Both the position numbers and the translations under genes were made by a program. From positions 340,005,644 through 340,069,643 of the forward strand of contig OY821517.1 in assembly GCA_963682025.1 (NCBI GenBank): a stretch of 64,000 bases of DNA, written 5' to 3'. The notes under the pieces were generated by a model. It did no database searches and was not told where the DNA came from. It saw only the letters and a list, made by a program, of their open reading frames with translations. Below, in pieces: positions 58,751-64,000 of this stretch. Position 1 is the first letter of the stretch; each line of letters starts with the position of its first letter. Origin of the DNA: Cordilura impudica. Lineage: Eukaryota; Arthropoda; Insecta; Diptera; Scathophagidae.

Positions 58751-58833
58751 GAATTTTCCGGAAAACTATAAGCTTTTCCGAAAATTTTTTTTCTGTTTTT
58801 TTTTGGAACTGGTAGCCGCAAGAAATGGGTTAA

Positions 58834-59339
58834 TTTACATGCAAATAAAAACGAAATTTATTCCATGATTGACCCAACGTTTCGTCAATTTTTTATTGAC
58901 ACCTTCATTGCTGTGTATTTATCAAAGTTCAGAAAAAAAACACACACTGAATAAAAAACTCGAACACGAACAGAACATGATCTTAAAATATAGCTACACT
59001 CGAAACTGTGTGGTTTATGTGTGTTCGAATAAAACAATACATGATAAAAACATGTTCGTGTTCACAATCAAGTATTAAAACGAACCACATTCATGATTGT
59101 GTTCGGCAAAGTACAAAATTAAGAAACACACATAATTGATATGAAAATAAATATATGTGTTGGCTGCTTTAATACAGAACATTGTGTGTTTGATGAGCGT
59201 ATTATTTGAAACTTGGTACTTATTATTTACGTGTATAATCAAAAAATAAATAAAATTAAAACATTGAGAAAATTGTATAAAAATTGCAAAAAAATATTGC
59301 AAATAAATAAAATTACACAAAAAGAAACTTCACGAGCTT
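58834..59339. other. Non-coding patch right of piggyBac element
   Basis: Sequence unlike satellite B. Contains repeated GTGTTCG/CGAACAC motifs (about 58,962, 59,020, 59,054, 59,098), some inverted. No coding recognised. Confidence 0.4.
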
Positions 59340-62300
59340 AAATTAATATCACAGTTATTTTAAAACAAATAGAAAGAAAATTCAAATTTTTGCAAAAGAA
59401 AAAAACAAAATTCGTAGTAATAAAAAAATATTTTTTTTTCAAATTTTTAAACAAATAGAAAGAAAAACTTATTTTTTTTTTAAATAAATATAATACTAAA
59501 ATAACTATAATGAAAAATATAAAAAATTTTAAACCAAATAGAAGGAAAAACGGGAATGTTAAGTAAAAATTTTATTTTAAATTAAAATCCAATAGAAATA
59601 AAAACCTTATTTTTGGTAAAAGAAAACATATTTATTAATTTTGCTCCTAAATTTTGAAATAATCGAAAGAAATGCCTAATTTTTGTTTAAAAAATTATGT
59701 AAAAAATTTAAAAACTAATAGAAAGTAGTAAACCTTAATTTAAGTATTTTTTTTTTCAACGAAGAGAAAGAAAATCCTATTTTTAAACTCTGTCTTTAAC
59801 TCATACTCTCATACACGGAGAGATTAAAACCTCATCCGATCGATCTGAAATTTCGTACATACACTTCTTGTAGCCAAAGATTAATTTTAAGATGGTCACC
59901 CATAGTCACGCATAGTCACTCACAGTCACGGAGTGATTTAAATCCCATTTCCCCTAATCCAATCAATCTGAAACTTGGTTCATAGATTTGTTGTGACCAA
60001 AGATTAATTTTGAATAGAAACAGTCGAGGAGAGATCCAAAACTCATATTCATAAGCAAAGAAAATGGTTCAAAAAAAACTTTGTTTTTATGGGTTAGATT
60101 ATTGAGCAAAAAAATTACTTTTTCGAAAATGTTATAACAAACAGATAGATATTAGAAATTATTTTTAAAAAAATTTTATTTTAAGTAAAGCAACATTTTT
60201 TTACATTTAAAATAAATGGAGAGAAAAATATTGTTTCTAAAAATTTCGAAACAAAAGCTCTAATTTTAGTAAAAAAAATTACTTATACTTGATTTTGAAG
60301 CAAATAGAAAGAGAATGTTTATTTTTAGTAAAAAAAATTTTTTTTTCTTTTATTTTAAAACAAATAAACAGAAAATTTTAATTGTTGGTTTTTGAAAACA
60401 AATGAAAGACAACCTAATTTTTATTTAAAAAAAAATATTTTTCCAAAACTGTAAAACCAATATTTAGAAAACCCTAATTTTTGGTAAAAAAAAAATTTTT
60501 AAAAAAAAAAATATTTTTCAATAATTTTTAGTAAAAAAAAATTTTTTAATTTTTTAATTTTTTTTTAGAGAGAAAACGCTAAATTTTTGTAAAAAAAACC
60601 TTTATCAAAAAAAAATATTTTTAAAAAATTGTAAAACCAATATTTGAAAACCCTAATTTTTGGTTAAAAAAAAAATATTTTTTTTATTTGAAAACAAATA
60701 ATTTTTTTTTAATTTTTTTTTTTTAATTTTTTTTTATTTATTTTTTTTTTTTAGAGCAAACGCTAAATTTTGGTAAAAAAAAAAACCTTTATCAAAAAAA
60801 AAAATATTTTTAAAAAATTGTAAAACCAATATTTAGAAAACCCTAATTTTTGGTTAAAAAAAAATATTTTTTTTTATTTGAAAACAAATAAATATAAAAC
60901 CATGATTTTTATTAAAAAAAAAATATTTTTCAATAATTTTTAGTAAAAAAAATTTTTTAGTAATTTTTTAATTTTTTTTTTAAATTTTTTTTTTAGAGAG
61001 AAAACGCTAAATTTTAGTAAAAAAAAAACCTTTATCAAAAAAAAAATATTTTTAAAAAATTGTAAAACCAATATTTAGAAAACCCTAATTTTTGGTTTAA
61101 AAAAAAAATATTTTTTTTTATTTGTAAACAAATAAATAGAAAACCTTGATTTTTATTTTAAAAAATTCTTTTTCAATATTTTTAGTAAAAAAAAAAAAAA
61201 AATTATTAATTTTTAAATATTTTTTTTTTTGTAAAAAAAATTTTTTTAGAGAGAAGACGCTAACTATTGGTAAAAAAATCTTTTTCAAAAATTAAAAAAA
61301 AATTGTAATTTTAAAACATATAGAGAGGAAACCCTAATATTTGCATAAAAACTAAATTTTCCAAGATTTTAGATAGAAAAAACCTAAAAAAAAAATATTT
61401 AACAAATTTTAGAACAAACGGAAGGAAAACTAATTTCTGTTAAATAAAAAAAAATTTATGCAATATAAAGAAAATCATAATTTTTTATAAAAAAAATTCT
61501 TTTTGATTAATTTTAAAATAAACAGAGCAACGACCCTACTTTTTATTTAAACAAAAAATTATTTTATTTTTTTTTTTTCATTTTCAAAACAAAAAGAAAG
61601 CAAACCCTAATTGTTGGTTAATAAAATAGTTTAAAAAAATTGTGGAACAAATAGAAACAAAAACATAAAAAAAATTCTTTTTCACATATTAATTTAAAAA
61701 AAATTTTTTTTACCAAAAACAAATATTATTTTCAAAATTAAAAAAAAAAAAAAGGAAAACCCAACTTTTGTTTAAAAAACTTTTGTTTCAAAAATTTAAA
61801 AACAAATAGATAGAAGACCCTAATTTTTGGTAAAAAATAATTTGCAAAAATTAAAAAAAATAGAAAGAAATACAAACTTTGTAGTAAAGAATTTTCTTTG
61901 TTTTAATTTTATAATAAATAGAAAGAAAACTGTAAAAAAAATTTTTCTCAAATTATAAAACAAGGAAACAAAATCTCTTAATTATTTTCAAAAAATTCTT
62001 TTAAAAAAATTTAAAACAAATGATAAGAAAAGCTCAATTTCTGGGAAAAAAATTATTTTTTTTTTTAATTTTAAAACAAATAGAAAGAACACAAATTTCT
62101 GCTATTAAAAAAATATTTTTCAAAAATTCGAAAATCATTATTAGTTAGAAAAGTATACCTAATTTTTAGCAAAAAAAAAATTTTTTTTTCAAAAATTTTA
62201 AAAACAAATAAAAAGAAAATCCTAATTTTTAGTTTAAAAAAATACTTTTCATTTTGAAACAAATAAAAAGGAAACCCCAATTTTTTGTTTAAAATTTTTT

Positions 62301-62450
62301 TTTTTAATTTTAAAACCAAACGGAAAGAAAATTCTAATTTTACCTTTAAAAAAATCTTAAAAAAAATGAAAGATCTTTATAAAAAAACTTTGAAACAAAT
62401 AAAAAGCAGACCCTTATTTTTGCTAAAAAAAAGCTGCCTCCATAAAATAT
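59340..62450. repeat. Satellite B, block 3
   Basis: The ~60-bp A/T-rich unit again. Between about 60,440 and 61,260 a higher-order unit of ~180-250 bp recurs about four times, marked by 'gtaaaaccaatatttagaaa' followed by 'ccctaatttttgg' and by 'gagagaaaacgctaaat'. The ~120-bp-repeat element is inserted at about 59,775-60,105. Frames here are A/T-driven noise. Confidence 0.75.
59775..60105 (-). repeat. Dispersed element with ~120-bp tandem repeats (copy 2, inverted)
   Basis: Reverse complement of the 2,573-3,392 element with only about two internal units. It begins 'ttaactcatactctcata' and ends 'actttgtttttatgggtta', the complements of the two ends of copy 1. Internal pieces 'catccgatcgatctgaaa' and 'catagtcacgcatagtcac' match the minisatellite unit. 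Confidence 0.75.
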
Positions 62451-63590
62451 TAAAACTAATTTCATATTTTCTTTTTTTTTTTTTTATTTTCTTAATTCTA
62501 TTTTTCTTAGTAAAAACTTATAACAAAAATTTTTTTACCTCAAAAAATTACATCAATTTATTCCTTTATTGCTCTGTCTTTTCTGTTTAAGTATATGAAA
62601 GTTTTTTAGTGAAAAATTGTGTAAAATAAAATACTCGTATAAGAAACTTTTTATATGTTTTTCAGCAAATTTTTTTTCGCTCGCATTATTTTTTTTTTCT
62701 ATTTTTTATTTTTTTTTTCCTTTTTATTATTACTTTACAGCTTTAAGTAGCAGCGGCAATAGTGATTGTTGTGAAAGTACTGCTGATAGTAGTTGTTGTT
62801 GGTGGATGATAGAACCAGCAGTAGTAAAAAAAATACAATAAACAAAGTTTTATACTGTAATTTATGTGATAAATAAGTTGTTTACCACAATAAATATTCC
62901 ATAATACAACAACATCACCATCAACAATATCAAAGATGAGATGGAACAAAAAAACAACTGCAAAAACTGAAAGAATATTACAAAATTCTCATATAAAGTT
63001 GTATATTTTTTTTATATTTTTATTTAATTTTTTGTTTTTTTTTTTTTTTCAAAAGTAGTAGTAGTGGTTTAAAAAGAAACGAGCATTAGCAAAGTTTAAC
63101 ACTTTAGTTACTTTTCACCAAAAACAAAAATATATATTTTTTGCTATTGAGAACTTCCATTTATAAATTCCTCAGTATTCATTAAACATTGCTACTAATG
63201 TTTGCTTTTATAGTTTCCAAACTATGGGCTCATGCAAAAATGAGTGGTTTTTGTAAATTTGCAAGTGGAAAATGTAATTTCGGTTTTTTAGGTATTTAAC
63301 ATTTTCCATATGAGCAATAAGTCTTTGGCCATAACTTCATAACTTCGGAATGTATCCATAGAGTTTCTTTTATAACAACTTGATTTCTTTGCAGAGGTGC
63401 AAGTTATGCGTGAGAATTAACACAGTACTTAGCTTTACTCTATTTAGGGGTTTCCCAATTTTTTCCGCGTTTATCAAATATGAATTTTGTTCGAAAAAAG
63501 CAATTTTAATTTCATATTTCAGCCCAATGCACAGTGGTCAAAAGCGATTAAAAATCTATAACTTTTTTATTTCTTCACCGAAACTTTTGA
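62451..63590. other. Mostly non-coding region with a candidate exon
   Basis: T-rich sequence with chance frames. The only segment that stands out in composition is 62,742-62,841, listed as a finding. Nothing else recognised. Confidence 0.4.
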
Positions 63591-63592
63591 AA

Positions 63593-63800
63593 CAGGGTAC
63601 TCGGCGGTTTTTAGGGCCGCTGAACACGAATCTCATATCAGATTTAAAAAATTCAAAATTGCCGATCCAATATGGCGGCCAAAATTTTTTACTAATGCTC
63701 GGATTGGCTTAAAATTTGGTACTCGGGGGTTTTGGGTCGCTGAACACGAATCTGATATCACATTTTCAAAATGGCGGATCCAATATGGCGGAAAAATTTT
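63593..63800. repeat. Two-copy ~123-bp tandem repeat
   Basis: 'ggtactcggcggtttttagg' at 63,596 and 'ggtactcgggggttttgggt' at 63,718 are each followed by 'cgctgaacacgaatct' and 'gatccaatatggcgg'. It is less A+T-rich than its surroundings. No clear function. Confidence 0.75.
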
Positions 63801-64000
63801 TTCTTTATGCAAATGGCTTTTCAAAATCTTGATTATAAGCTACATGAAAAAGACATTCCATTAATCTGATCCAACAATGAAGAGTTCTTAATCCAAAACT
63901 AAAATTATTCTCATTCGTTTTTAATGATCTTACATACTGAAGATTATTCATTTGTTTTGGAGTTGCTTTGCAGATATTGCAGCATCTAGATGAAACTTGA

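Larger units (their letters stand above)
56076..58833 (+). mobile_element. piggyBac-type DNA transposon with TTAA ends
   Basis: A complete-ended element. TTAA at 56,076-56,079 is followed by CCCGAGCGTTGCG; the right end is ...CGCAAGAAATGGG followed by TTAA at 58,830-58,833. TTAA target duplication and C/G-triplet tips are diagnostic of piggyBac elements. Read inward, the two ends share CCC, five variable bases, then TTGCG. Length between the TTAA copies is 2,750 bp. It encodes one broken transposase on the plus strand. It is inserted in satellite B or its edge. Confidence 0.85.

Noticed and set aside
58960..59105. Stem-loop of GTGTTCG/CGAACAC motifs
   Set aside because: Several short inverted matches but no consistent arms or ends; not enough for an element call.
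1..64000. One giant palindrome organising the whole window
   Set aside because: Inverted pairs (satellite A, dispersed repeat D, ~120-bp element) have different midpoints (about 22, 32 and 31.5 kb) and the INE-1-like pair is direct, so separate events are more likely.

Overview
This window looks like a gene-poor, repeat-dominated stretch of an insect genome, most likely a higher fly (Diptera). The evidence is the very high A+T content, split transposase genes with 50-60 bp introns, several LINE (non-LTR retrotransposon) clades, two piggyBac-type transposases, and repeated blocks carrying the motif train seen in INE-1/DINE-1-type dipteran repeats (a 'gacggacagacggacatcgc' block, 'aaggatcaagaatatatat', 'tttatggggtcgg' and a TATACCCTC...GAGGGTATA hairpin end). 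I see no convincing host gene, tRNA, rRNA or CRISPR array. A 200-bp N gap lies at 26,353-26,552.

Layout from left to right. 1-1,945: INE-1-like dispersed element. 2,175-14,850: satellite A in one orientation (18-bp unit GGTACTTTTTTAAGAAAA), interrupted by an element with its own ~120-bp tandem repeats (2,573-3,392), an A+T-rich spacer (4,680-6,540) and a LINE 3' end (11,811-12,176). 15,209-15,505: long-armed foldback element. 17,195-29,480: a graveyard of mobile elements. It holds a dispersed repeat, two copies of an RNase H-bearing LINE (LINE-A), two other LINEs on the minus strand (LINE-B, LINE-C), a fifth LINE with an intact reverse-transcriptase frame (LINE-D) lying inside a broken RAG1/Transib-type transposase, and a minus-strand piggyBac relic. 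30,595-40,205: satellite A again, but inverted, with 15-bp and 18-bp unit variants and a ~2.7-kb internal segmental duplication. 43,508-44,742: second copy of the INE-1-like element. 45,322-47,060: more dispersed repeats. 48,480-62,450: satellite B (degenerate ~60-bp unit), split by a 3.6-kb 21-bp array (49,754-53,379), a small inverted-repeat element (54,651-54,817), a complete-ended piggyBac element with TTAA target duplication (56,076-58,833), and an inverted copy of the ~120-bp-repeat element (about 59,775-60,105). The right edge holds a candidate small exon and a two-copy ~123-bp repeat.

How it fits together: nearly everything recognisable is mobile or satellite DNA, nested several layers deep. 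Most coding pieces are inactivated by frameshifts, stops or truncation; the 446-codon LINE-D frame and the near-open 21-bp array are the exceptions. The most noteworthy signals are the RAG1/Transib relic with its C-terminal catalytic block, the piggyBac element with hairpin-forming subterminal motifs, LINE 3' ends abutting (CCTAA)n telomere-like tracts, the 21-bp array that keeps one frame open for about 1,200 codons with a single 1-bp lesion, and satellite A present as two large blocks in opposite orientation.
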